64,000 bases of DNA from Syngnathus acus. Lineage: Eukaryota; Chordata; Actinopteri; Syngnathiformes; Syngnathidae. The notes under the pieces were generated by a model. That model had not been told where the DNA came from. It saw nothing but the letters and a program-made list of their open reading frames with translations, and did no database searches. A program made the translations under genes and the position numbers. The stretch covers positions 2,567,001-2,631,000 of the forward strand of contig NC_051096.1 in NCBI RefSeq assembly GCF_901709675.1, written 5' to 3'. Numbering within the stretch: position 1 is the stretch's first letter; every line of letters starts with the position of its first letter. Below are positions 38,642 to 49,391 of the stretch, in pieces.

Positions 38642-40911
38642 ATGGAGCGCCGCGTCACGCTACGTAAGTCTTCAGGTAGTCAGTCATACGTCTTCTTGAT
38701 TACATTTAGTTTTCGCGTCATTTAATATGCCTCAAGCAAAGGCAAACGTGCCGCTAAAACATCCATCCAACCATTTTTATTTGGTATTGATCCTTATGAT
38801 CAATTTTCGTCTTCCCTCTGTATGTCTTTTATAACTTGCTAATGAAACTACTATTAATGCGATTAATCCGTTTTCTGTTGTATTGGCATCAAAGATGTAA
38901 AAAAGTGAACACTGCTATTTTTCTGTGAGAAGTACACAGCCAAACCGACTAACTTTTTACTTTCTTCTACCCCGACGGATGTTGTGGTAAACGTCGTTCT
39001 GAAGGCAAGGACAACTCCACCTCTGATGACGACGCTCCCCTCTCGGATCTCGCGGTGAAGCAACCCAAAAAGGAGAAACAGTCCACTGAGGACGCGCACA
39101 GCTCCAACGCCGAAGACAAGAGCGGTGAGCGCCTCGGATGCTTTGTATCGTCGTTTTTGTCGCGTTCTGACCAGCTCTTGTTTCCTTGCCAGATGATGAG
39201 CCGCTGATTAAGATGAAGACAAAGAAGAAGGAAAACAGACTACCCCCGTTTCATGGCAGAAAACCCAAGAATGCAGGTTAGACAAGTTGATGATTTTTTT
39301 TAATTGTTTTTTGTTTTTTTACTGTCTTTAAACGTTTTCTTGCTCGTAATCTCAAAAGCGGACGACAGTTCCGACAACGGTCCTCTGGTGAAAGCCAACG
39401 TGCCAACCAAAGCTGGCAAGAAGTTCACAACACCACCCAAGAAATCAGCTCAACCAAAGAAGAAGAAAGGTGATAAACTGTGGTGAACCTTCGCTAATGC
39501 AAACATTTGTGAATAGTAGACATCTCCTAACGATGGTTTTTATTTTTATTATTCAGTGGTGCCATGAAATATGTGTGACTTGATCCAGTATGTCACCGAT
39601 CAAGTCACACATGTCGCTTGTCCTTGTCCAGATGTTCTAGATGAGGATGCGAGTTCGGATGACGAGCCTCTGAACATCATCGCCAAGAAGCTGAAGGCGC
39701 AGCAGAAGGAAAACATGCCGGCGGGGACCTCCGCTCAAGCCACCGAGGCCACATCCAAAAGGAATGCTGCCAAGAAAAGAGGCAAGTGGCAAAAAAAAAG
39801 AGCTATTTTTTAATTTATACATGAGGACTGTTAAAAAAAGCTGCGGTCTAAAGATTTTGAAAAATATTCAAATTCAAATCAGCATTTGACTGTGTCATGG
39901 TACAAAATGTAGGCAAATGCGCTCTTGCTTGACGCACGTTTTTCTTACCAGTGAAATACAAAGAGTCTTCCAACGAGAGCTCGGACGATGACCCGGTGGC
40001 GGCCATCATGAGGAAGAAGGCCATCGCCAGTCGGCAGAAAACGCCCGCTGCCAAAAACAGCAAGAAAACCAGAGCTAAGCGCGCCAGCGTCGCGCAGCGA
40101 GGTGAGGCTCGGACAACGCCGGGCTTCTTTTCCAGCAGCGACATGTCCGATTTTGAAAAGAGTCTCCGTCCTCAGACGACAGCTCCGACGACGTCGGCGA
40201 TGGTGACGATCATGATGTCCCCCTGGTGAACGTCATCGCCAAGCCGACCAAGCCGGCGGAGGACAAGAAAAAGGGAGCAAAAAAGAGCGGCGTGGCACAA
40301 GGCAGTGCTTCGAAAAAGAGGCGAGGTAGGAAAAATGATTTAAAGCGATCTGTTGAAAAGTTACTCAACCTGAGGCTGATTTGGCTCAAATCTGAAGCCC
40401 AAAAAAAGAATCCACAAACTCTCTCCTTAGAAGCAGGTCAGTCTGACGAGAGCTCGGGTGACGAGGCCCTCATCAATCTGGTGAAGAAATCCCAAACGGA
40501 GAAAAAGACCAAGCTGAAGAAACAGCCCTCGGCTCCCAAGAAGCGAACTGCCACTCCCAAAGCCGGCAAGAAGAAGGCAACGGCAGGTAACGCAAAGATG
40601 AGCTCATCGAAATGGGTGGTGGAGTCCCCGGTGTGAAGCTCTCCGACGTTTCCTCAGGCGCCAGCTCAGATGACGAGCCCTTGACGGAAGCCATCAAACA
40701 CCCTCAGGTGACCAAAACGCTCCGCATCAAGCTAGAGAGGTGCGAGATTAAGGAAGCTGCTGTCGTCGCCGCCACGGCAAGTCAAGCAGGTGAGCCCCGA
40801 ATCGCCCGTTGGAAAATGCCCACACGAACGCTGACGTCCTTCTCGTGCATCAACTCAGAATGGCGGCTGGCCAAACAGCCAAGCGAGAAGCTGGAGGAGA
40901 GTTCTGAGTAA
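38642..40911 (+). CDS. Lys/Ser/Asp-rich protein of tandem symmetric exons
   Basis: Not a family I can name with confidence. Exons: 38642-38663, 39005-39124, 39193-39276, 39359-39469, 39632-39781, 39952-40101, 40176-40325, 40431-40586, 40658-40789 and 40859-40911 (TAA). All introns are phase 1 and all internal exons are multiples of 3; three are exactly 150 nt. Coding length is 1128 nt (375 residues). Most exons open with an acidic serine motif (TSDDDAPL, DDEPLI, SSDNGPLV, SSDDEPLN, SSDDDPVA, VPLVNVIA, SSGDEALI, SSDDEPLT) and continue into Lys/Ala/Pro-rich sequence, suggesting CK2 sites and a basic nuclear or chromatin protein. The phrase DSSDDEPLI plus lysines also occurs in DEK. The intron after 39781 uses a GC donor. 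The start is uncertain: an alternative 5' exon at 38338-38433 (MSPRSDVIKKSLERLFKQ) with strong splice sites joins 38598-38663 in a different frame. Confidence 0.7.
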
Positions 40912-41309
40912 TCGGCAGCGCCAGGAGAAAGCATTCCTTTTCAAAACGGTTTGTTCAAAGATTCTCTTGGGCGAAGGTGCCTCCTAAACAGTGTTTCATG
41001 TTGAGGACAAACAAAAAAAAAAAGGTGTTTTATATGTGAATGAGATCAAGGAGTCGATTTTGTTGGCTCCACTTTTTTTACTTTGGGACCAAACGCAATT
41101 TAGTTTGGGTCCAAATGTCAGTTTTGCGCTCTTGTGCACAGAAGCATGTTTATAAAATGTCATTTTGCCATTTGTACCAGTTTTGTTTTTCCATGAAGTG
41201 AGTTTGATTGAGATTGTCTACCACTGGAAAATGTTGAAGTTGCACACTAATGCTCTTAATATTTTTCATGAATTAAATGTACGTTCAGCATGTTTAAGTG
41301 TCAAATATG

Positions 41310-41315
41310 AATAAA
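41310..41315 (+). terminator. Candidate poly(A) signal of the repeat-exon gene
   Basis: AATAAA about 400 bases after the TAA at 40911; a second AATAAA-rich segment follows near 41372-41388. Confidence 0.45.
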
Positions 41316-41440
41316 TGTGGATTAGATGTTTCTTTTTCTTTAACTGGGCAAAACAGGCGTGACGTGTAAGAAATAAAATTAAATAAAAACTAAACACCTG
41401 CGTGAAGCTGGCCCCCCAGCCCACGCAAAATTTAATAGTC

Positions 41441-41935
41441 TGTTTCGTTTGTGCTGGTTTGTGCAGCAAACAATTTCGTTTGTGCTGCTATGGTTTTTTA
41501 GTTATGAAAGATTATTTTATAGGTCATCCAGAGTTCACCCAGCCCCCCATCTGCTCCAAATGAACCCAAAATGGTACCGTTCGTTTGTGCTGCAAAGATT
41601 TTCGTTTGTGCTGCTACGATTTCGTAGATATGACATTTATTTTATAGCGATGGCGTCACCCAGCCCCCCATTTTCCTCCAAATGGACCCAAAATGTTACC
41701 GTCCGTTTGTGCTTCGTTTGTGCTGGTTTGTGCAGCAAAAAGTTTCGTTTGTGCTGCTTCGGTTTCGTAGATATTACACATTTATTTTCTAGCGATGACG
41801 TCACCCAGCCCCAACTTTTCCTCCAAATGGACCCAAAATGGTACCGTCCGTTTGTGCTGCAAAAAGTTTCGTTTGTGCTGCTACGGTTTTGCAGATATTA
41901 CACATTTCATTTATAGCGATGTCGTCACCGTATTT
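41441..41935 (+). repeat. TTTGTGCTG minisatellite, about 4 units
   Basis: Higher-order unit: one or more TTCGTTTGTGCTGC blocks, (T)ACGGTTTCGTAGATATTACA, TTTATTTTATAGCGATGACG, TCACCCAGCCCCCA, TTTTCCTCCAAATGGACCC, AAAATGGTACCGTCCG. About four copies, each roughly 110-140 bp, in the same orientation. The long plus-strand frames (41449-41916, 41795-42061) are translations of the array. Confidence 0.85.
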
Positions 41936-42234
41936 CGTCGCGAATTTGAAGCTCCTGGAATGCTCCTGATGCAGGACGAATACAAGGTAAATATGTTCTT
42001 CGTCTTTTTTTTAAATCTTTTTAGCTTACAGAAAACTTTCACTGCGGGAAATGGCTTTTAGTACGAGGATATTTCTGTAATTATGTTTTTATCGTGCTCA
42101 TTGATTAATTCCCATGAATACATTTGATGAAACAAAACGATAACGTATCTACTGAATTGTTGTTGTATGTGTGTGGACGTCAAGAAAACAGAAAAGGCCA
42201 AGAATGAACAAAATCGGCAAACGGAAACTCAGCA

Positions 42235-42780
42235 TTATACAGTAGGGGTGTAACGATTCATCGATACACATCGATTAATCGATATAATGCTCTACGATTT
42301 ATTGGCATCGATGCTAAACGTAAACATCGATTCATATCGCCGTGTTTGACCTCGGACATTAGACGCGACTTTATTTTGAAATCCAGTTCATTGTTGCTTG
42401 CGTCCTCTTTCCGGGAGGAGTACGCGGCGTGCTGTGTTGTGAGCAGAGCAGGCACGTGAAAGGGGAGCCGACAACTACGCGGCTCCTGGGCTGGTGCTAT
42501 GGCTAGTGTCCAAGAAGACGAGGAAATTCGCTCCCCTTTGGGCTTCAAGTCATTCATTTGGAAGCACTTTGTAATTTCCTAAATAAAGAGTTTGCAGTAC
42601 CTTGTTGATTTTGCGTATGAATTGTTATAAATCAGGATATTGTTCTATATCGATCGTAGAGCACTGTATCGTGAATGAATCACAGCAGGCTTTAAGATAT
42701 CGGCAATAATCGTATCGTGGTCCTTTGTATCGATATATCGTATCGTGACAAAACCCGCGATTTACACCCCTATTATACAG
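42235..42780. mobile_element. Complete non-autonomous hAT element with 8-bp target duplication
   Basis: The element spans 42243-42772 (530 bp). Ends are TAGGGGTGTAACG and, in reverse, TTTACACCCCTA. The flanks are identical 8-mers TTATACAG at 42235-42242 and 42773-42780, the length expected for hAT transposases. The subterminal parts are rich in ATCGAT-type words (CATCGATACACATCGATTAATCGATA and similar), seen at both ends. No transposase frame is inside, so it depends on one supplied elsewhere. Confidence 0.85.
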
Positions 42781-42785
42781 CGATA

Positions 42786-42805
42786 TCTTTTTTATACTGC
42801 CTCCT
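42786..42805 (-). promoter_or_regulatory. CTCF-like core in dispersed short element (copy 3)
   Basis: On the minus strand CCACCAGGAGGCAGTATAA, close to the vertebrate CTCF core with one position off. It shares the GGCAGTATA tail with the copies at 14448 and 26330. It lies 7 bases beyond the hAT target duplication. Confidence 0.35.
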
Positions 42806-44763
42806 GGTGGTCGAAGCAAGCAAGCAGAAGGCCCCTTCAATAAGTTAATCATTCATCTTCCGCCTATTCAATTGTGTAATGACTGCAGCGTCTATAAAAT
42901 ACAATATTATAGAGTGCCATTTTCAGTCTTTTCATATTAAGCAGTGTTTGAGGAGCGTAGTCTGAGAAAGAATTGAAAGAATTTGAATTGTTTATATCCG
43001 TGGTCACCTTGGCGAACCAAGACCACCAAAGCGCCCCGTCCACCATTGTCCCTCATACTTACAAAGAGCTACAAAAAAAAAAACAAGCAAAGAGGCAATC
43101 ATCATATGCTTTTGGAACCCTGTCTGCTCCCACTGTGGAATTCTGGGTGGCACACAATTTAGCCTAGCCAAAGTCAAATCAAGTTATGTCATTGACAAAA
43201 ATAAAAATAGATTTCATGAGGCTCACATGAAACAAAAAAAATGGAAAGCAGCTTTCCAATCTTGAACACGATCTTTGATTTCAGGCCGTTTTGCACTCTG
43301 CTTTGTTCCTCTTGACAGTTCCAGGCGACCCGGCAAACCGTGACCCCTGCCAGCCCACCCCGATGGTGTGAGTACACGCACGCACGCACACAGACGTACA
43401 CACTTGCACACACACAAGCTGACAATGCCAAAGTGCAACAGGAAAGGAGATGAGATGGAGGGGAATGGCAAAGCCCGAGCAAGGACCTGAAAGTGGATCT
43501 TGGCATCTCATCCCCTGGCAGAGATGAGAGGCCCGCTGAGTAAGGTCGCCTGCTACGTTCATTGTATCCGTCGTGATAAGTCGGCAGTGTGTGTGATGGA
43601 CAAATAACTCGTTTTTAAATCAGACGAGTAAAAACTGGTCAAATATTTAAAAAAAAAAAAGATATTAAAATTGAAGATCATTTGCAATGCTAGTAATGAC
43701 ACACGTAGGTCTGACACCTACCTCGGCGTCCTTTTTACAGCGGCTTTCTCTCCCTAAGGCGCAATTTGGTAACTCTCGGTTGGGTTAAGCTGTCTTTACT
43801 GAAACCGTCGCGGGGATGAGTTCATTGACACTAGCCCACTAGCTGAGTTTAAGGTAACTACCTCCGACCAGGTCTGGCTCATTCCGATGTTCAGGGTATA
43901 TTCAAGATTCAAGAGTTTATAGTCGCCATGTTTGAGCGTGCCAAACAAGGAATTTGACTTCGGTCCATCACAGCCTCTGTTCAATGTTTAGGTGACTACC
44001 AACATCCCCTGATCCTTATCTGTCTTCACTAAGAACTGAACGGTTCAAAGTATGACTGTGAAAGGACATTTTAAGCTTTCATTATTGAATATAGAAGAAC
44101 CACGCTCCACATCGTAAAATGTACGTGGAAAAAAAAAAACCAATCAATCATCAAATCAAAGGATTATCAAGAGAAAGTTTAATGAATAAGGGAAAAAAGT
44201 GACACATCTCAATTGTTCGTACAAACGACGACAATCCACTCGCCGTTTCTCATTCAAGCGAGAATGATGCCGTCGCAAACCTCTTTGGATTGTAAAGAAA
44301 AGAAAAGAAAATGCAACTTAACTACAAAAACACTTCAAAGATATTCAACACAACATAACTAAACGATGATTACGGGGTCCCTTACTTTAACAGTCCTTAC
44401 TCACGTGAGAATACATTCATGTATGAATAAAACATCCATATTGAATACATGTTAATCCATCCATCTTAACTCAATATTCAACGCAACTTAACTAAACAAT
44501 GGTTATAGGTGGGTCCCCTTACTTTAACAGATGTCATTGGAATGCTTCAGCTGTTAGTTATTTCATGGCAAAGCAAGAGAATGTCAAATGTACCCTTACT
44601 TTAACCCATGTCATTGTAAAACACAACTTCATCGAACACTCACTAACTTAACACATAATCAATCGTAGCTAACCTATGCTTATGGACACTCCTTATGTTA
44701 ACAGATGGAAGGGATTTTATGATAGCAAAGCAAAGCATCCTAAAATGATCCAAAAGTGAGTGA

Positions 44764-44794
<31 letters not shown>

Positions 44795-45180
44795 CGGGCG
44801 CGTGTGCGTGTGCGTGTCATTCAAAACAGGTCGTGTTTCCCGAGTCAATAACTTCGACTAATCTAACGACGGACTTAACATGTCACGGCAGTCTAAATTT
44901 GGCACCGTCTGCTGGTGAAATTTGGAACCGCAACAGCGCCGGACTGCTTTTTGATAAGACTTCATTTTGAGGAACTAACTTCCAACTAACCGTTTGTCAG
45001 GTGTCTCTCGTGTCAAGCTTCTGGGGAAATTCGGAATTGCACTTGAGCCCATTTGCCCGGGCCAAATCCGATACACATTTGCGCACCGCCATTTTACTTG
45101 ACGAGCGCTGCACAAATGGGTGACGTCGGGCAGCACCCACGTGATCCCACGGGGATGCCGTTCCCAGGCTCCGCCGGCTG
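42806..45180. other. Intergenic stretch with microsatellites
   Basis: No coding exon is supported. It holds a CA-rich stretch at 43375-43420, a degenerate repeat at 44345-44710 and a TG run at 44760-44815. The region immediately below 45186 is the downstream flank of the lectin gene. Confidence 0.5.
44345..44715 (+). repeat. Degenerate tandem repeat, unit about 100-130 bp
   Basis: The words CAACTTAACTAAACAATG, GGGTCCCCTTACTTTAACAG and ATGTCATTG recur in diverged form near 44349-44395, 44480-44535, 44588-44635 and 44655-44710. Confidence 0.6.
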
Positions 45181-45185
45181 ACCGC

Positions 45186-47148
45186 TCACTTTCTGGGCCG
45201 GATCTTCATCTCCACGAATCTCAGGCAGGTATAAAATGATGGCCCCAACTCATACCAGACTGCATTGCTATCGTCGCAGGTGCCGGTTGCCTTGTACAAC
45301 CCGTTCAGGTTGCACTCGGCACACTCGTTGTACCACCAAGCGCCCTTCCGGTCATTGGCGCAATCGAAAGTATCCCAGTTGTCTTGGTCGCGGTCTTTGG
45401 TGGTGAACTTCATCCCAGAATGGTAGGTGAATTTATCGCCTGCAAAGCACACAAACTTGCTTTTGAGCACACGCAGGCGGCACAGGCTCTCGAGTGTGGC
45501 CCCCCCCCCCCGACGGGAGTCGCTACCTGCGTTTCCAGAGTAGCCGCTCACAAGCAGCGGGTAGCCGTCCTTCTCGGGGTCCAGCGAGTTCCGGCCCACC
45601 GAGAAGTCGTCGTAGAGAGCGTAGTAATTGCGGCCGTCGAATAGGGTGAAGTCGATCCGCAACTGGTAAGCGCCCGAGGCCGTCAGAGCGTGGATGTTTT
45701 GCAGGCCTGCAAACACGCAAAGTCGGCGGCATCACGTCACGCAAACCACAAAGGCTTGACAAGAAGGATCTCTTTGTTTCAGACCGAGCCAGTGCTCTCC
45801 GGCGAGGTCTCCAAAGCCCTTTCGATAGTCGTTCCAACCCCGAAAGAAGTCGACGGAGCCGTCCTTTCTCCTCTGGATCACCTGCAAACACACACGCACA
45901 CCATCAGCGGAGCAAACGAGCATGACTGGCCAACTGGACGTTCAGCATTGAAGAAAAGTGCCAACTTTATTGGGGAAGGCTTCACGAGGGGAACTTTGGG
46001 GTGTTTTTTTTGGGGGGGGGTCAAGCACTTACGGTCCAGCCTCCCCCGTCCAGGTTCATGTTGCAGTAAGCCTTGAAGCTGTTGGACCCGCTAAAGATGG
46101 TATAGACTCCACTTTGGGACTTTCCCGCCGCCGTGACGTGACTGCAGTCTCTGGGCATGAAAACTGAAGCAAAAAAAACAAAAAACATGTGAGAGCGCAA
46201 AATAGATGCCCGCTTTAAACAAACTGGACACGCTCGCTCGGTAGCTACCATGCTGCAGGCTGGACAAAGCCAGACTGAAGTTGTGTAACTCTTCTTTCTC
46301 TTGTGACAGCTCCTGCGCACCAAGCGTTTGAAAGAACTGAAATGAGATCTCCAACTGGGACACTTTGCTTGCATCTTTCAACAATACTTTTGTTCTTATT
46401 CAAAGGAGATAGTAGTTTGTGTGTAAGAGGAAGGAGGGAGGGAGGGAGGGACGGACGTGAAGTCCTGAAATGTCCACATCACCTGAGACAGCAGGCTCTG
46501 ACTCGCCTCCAGGTCGCTGCGAATCGCGGTGTGACTCGCCTTCAGCTCTGCCAATGCCGTCTGACCTGCCTTCAGCTCTGCCAATGCCGTCTGACTCTTC
46601 TCCAGGTCGCTGGAAATCGCGGTGTGACTTGCCTTCAGCTCTGCCAATGCAGTCTGGCCTGCCTCCTGACCTGCCTTCATCTCTGCCAATGCCGTCTGAC
46701 CTGCCTCCTGACCTGCCTTCAGCTCTGCCAATGCGGTCTGACCTGCCTCCTGACCTGCCTTCAGCTCTGCCAATGCCGTCTGACCTGCCTTCAGCTCTGC
46801 CAATGCGGTCTGCAGCGCCGCCCAGTGGCAGGCTAAATCGGTGCAGTTGTGGTCTGGGATGCTGTTGGGCAAAGTCGCCACCAGCGCGCCCAACTCTTTG
46901 ACGATGTCCTGAGGCCTTGGAACACATAAAGGGTATACATGAAGCTGCCATCCTGTGTGTGGGGGGGGGGACTTCAAGTGTTTGTTCATTGCGTGCGCGC
47001 GTGCGTACCTGTTCAAGTGGAAGAAGACGATGTTTTGGATGACAAGCACGACCAAGAGGAGCGTCGGGACCACCGCCAGAATGGAGCCCCAGCGTATCTG
47101 AACAAACTGAGCGCAAACGACGTCACAGGCGGCGGCGTCTCTCTCTCG

Positions 47149-47181
<33 letters not shown>

Positions 47182-47342
47182 CCTCTCCCCCGACGGAGCG
47201 AACGACTTGCAAATGCTTTCAACTCGACCAAGCCATTTGTCAAGCGCGTGCGCGTCCATCCGATGCGTACCTTGCGCTTTGGTGGTTCGCCGATCAGCTT
47301 CTGGGTGCTTTGGTTCATCTCGAACCACTTGTCATTTGACAT
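45186..47342 (-). CDS. Type II membrane fibrinogen-domain lectin, FIBCD1-like
   Basis: Exons high to low: 47271-47342 (cytoplasmic, [15 protein letters not shown] to PPKRK), 47009-47097 (one membrane helix, [21 protein letters not shown]), 46483-46908 (stalk, 142 codons, with NCT glycosylation site and seven TALAELKA-type repeats), about 46252-46356 (stalk, [17 protein letters not shown]), 46033-46163 (domain start PRDCSHV to GGGWT), 45785-45881 ([16 protein letters not shown]), 45527-45706 ([19 protein letters not shown]) and 45186-45439 ([32 protein letters not shown]). This is the full fibrinogen-related domain with its calcium-site DRDQD and typical cysteines. Members of this kind, such as FIBCD1 or the fish intelectin/ficolin-like proteins, bind acetylated sugars on microbes at the cell surface; that function is inferred from the family. 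Confidence 0.85.
46540..46810 (-). repeat. Coding minisatellite in the lectin stalk
   Basis: Units of 30 bp ([10 protein letters not shown]) and 42 bp ([14 protein letters not shown]), with two longer variants containing SHTAI and SDLE. Seven copies of [16 protein letters not shown] are visible in frame. All unit lengths are multiples of 3, so copy number can change without breaking the frame. The 14-residue unit equals two heptads. Confidence 0.9.
47136..47186 (+). repeat. (CT)n microsatellite in lectin intron 1
   Basis: About 50 bases of CT-rich repeat lying between the cytoplasmic exon and the membrane exon of the lectin gene. Confidence 0.9.
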
Positions 47343-47640
47343 TTTGTGCTCTCCTTCTATTCTTGCTTTCTCCGTACGAATGTCCCTAGCTGTGTACGTG
47401 TTGTTTGTTCTGCGTGCGTCTAATGCCGTATTTTGTGTTTAGCCAAGTGACGTGAAGTTTTGTTTCCACTTGACGTTGGTTTTGACCTTGTTTGCGGCAA
47501 CGAGATGGGACGACAGCTCTATCTGGGCTCGGTTGGTACATTATTGCGAGAGAGCGCAAAAGCCCGACAGAAAGGGAACGGGCTGTACACAACACAAAAT
47601 GCGACCCTGAGCAAGTTCAAGTTGTCATTGACAAGATTTA

Positions 47641-47704
<64 letters not shown>

Positions 47705-47715
47705 GTTGGTTGGTC
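47641..47715 (+). repeat. (TTGA)n tetranucleotide repeat
   Basis: About 15 TTGA units degrading into TTGG. It lies just upstream of the lectin gene and close to the left end of the inverted repeat. Confidence 0.95.
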
Positions 47716-47883
47716 TTTATTTATCTATCTATTTCTTCATTCATCTATACATGCATTTTTTGACTGATTGATTCAGTCCTGTATTTCCTCATTTATTTAT
47801 TACACTCACACTAGACACTTGAAAAATTAGAGGGAACATTGGTGCCGACACCGTGAGTTCGATTCCCACGTTTGACGCTGTGA

Positions 47884-47884
<1 letters not shown>

Positions 47885-47958
<74 letters not shown>
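47885..47958 (+). repeat. (TG)n microsatellite, left arm
   Basis: About 73 bases of TG. The partner in the right arm (62840-62952, CA in plus orientation) is about 113 bases, so the tract has changed length since the duplication. Confidence 0.95.
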
Positions 47959-47960
<2 letters not shown>

Positions 47961-48837
47961 TGACCAAAACCAAAAAGCGCATGTGTATGAGTGTGCAAGA
48001 AACAATAAAGAGGAGCAATACCGAACGCCACCATGGTGTGGTGTCTTGTCTCCGATTAGATGGACGTCGAAACGGCAAACCCAACCGACTGAAACACAAA
48101 AAAGACAAGAGCTCTAAAGCTGAGGAGAATGCCAGCCAAGGCAAAGCCATGTAACGTCGCGAGCCCGGCGCTATTTCAGAAAAAAGGATGCAACTCCAAA
48201 CGGCAGACTTTGTCGTCGAGTAATCATAACAATACATTTGATTGATAAGGCGCCTTTCAAAGCACTCAAGGTCGCCGTACAGACATAAAATAGTATTTTT
48301 AAAAAAATGACTGGAGTAGAGTGATGGATAAGCTGACTCACGTCTCTGACTGGCCGACGGCCACAGGCAAAGATGCTCCTCCGGACACGCCGTCGTCAGT
48401 GGTCGCGGAACGGTCCTAAGTCCAGATGAGGGACAAAGGTGTGAATTTAAATGGCGGAAGTTAGTCAATTTGCAGTCTTGTACGCTGTTATCAAAGAAGT
48501 TGTCATAGTAAAAGACTCCTGAAGACATATTTACAGTATTGTATACCTTGTTACAAAAAGTTGTTGTAATAACAATAAACAGGATGTATACTTCTGCTAT
48601 GGTCAATTGTGACCACTAGAGGTCCCTGGTTAACCAAGGTTAACAACGGAACGTCGCATCTCCGTATGTTACACACGCGCACACGCGCGCACACACACGC
48701 TTATAAATCAGTCATCATTAAAAGATATATTCTTTATTTTATTAAAGCGTGCTCCTATTTTAAACTCACTTTATTAATTGTGTATGCATACATTAATGTT
48801 TTGTTTTTATGTATTCATGTTTTTCTTTCATTGTTGT

Positions 48838-49391
48838 AAAGCGCTTTGAGCTGCATTTCTTGTATGAAAGGTGCTATACAAATAAAATTTATTATTATTA
48901 TTATTATTATTACATTCCTTGTACTGCTCCTTCATACTCCCATACATTATTTACTGTGTGGAGGTGTGGGGCAATAGATACAAAACAAACACAGATCCAA
49001 TCTTTATTCTTCCAAAAAAAAAAAGAAGCAATACGACTTGTGAATAATGCTGATTATAGAGAACCATCTAACCCTCTCTTTATTAAACTGAACTCACTGA
49101 AACACAACGACCTAGTCGACTTTAAAACCATCCAACTCATGTACAAAATAAAAAAATAATCAATTGCCAAACAGTATCCAGAGGTTGTTTGAGTGGAGGG
49201 AAAGTACCTATTATTTAAGAGGAACACTTATGTTTAAGAGATTTGGTGAGGACAAACTTAAAGTTACATTGTATCACAGTGTGGAATTATGGAACACCAG
49301 CAGTGAAGAACTAAAGAACTGTAGTATCTTACCTAAGTTTAAAAAAATGTCTAAGGACAAAATATTGACGGGATACCGTAATATGCTGTGA
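48838..49391 (+). pseudogene. LINE reverse transcriptase 3' fragment, left arm
   Basis: A LINE-type 3' tail (GCGCTTTGAGCTGCATTTC, AGGTGCTATACAAATAAAA, then (ATT)7) lies next to coding remnants typical of the C-terminus of fish non-LTR reverse transcriptases: QKKKEAIRLVNNADYREPS, HNDLVDFKTIQLMYKI, a stop, then QLPNSIQRLFEWRES and the HSVELWNTSSEELKN block. The stop between the two halves and the missing 5' part make it a pseudogene. Confidence 0.7.

Noticed and set aside
46396-47328. 310-residue continuous minus-strand frame through the lectin locus as one exon
   Set aside because: It runs through intron sequence including the (CT)n tract (RERERE residues); splice sites and domain content favour the multi-exon model.
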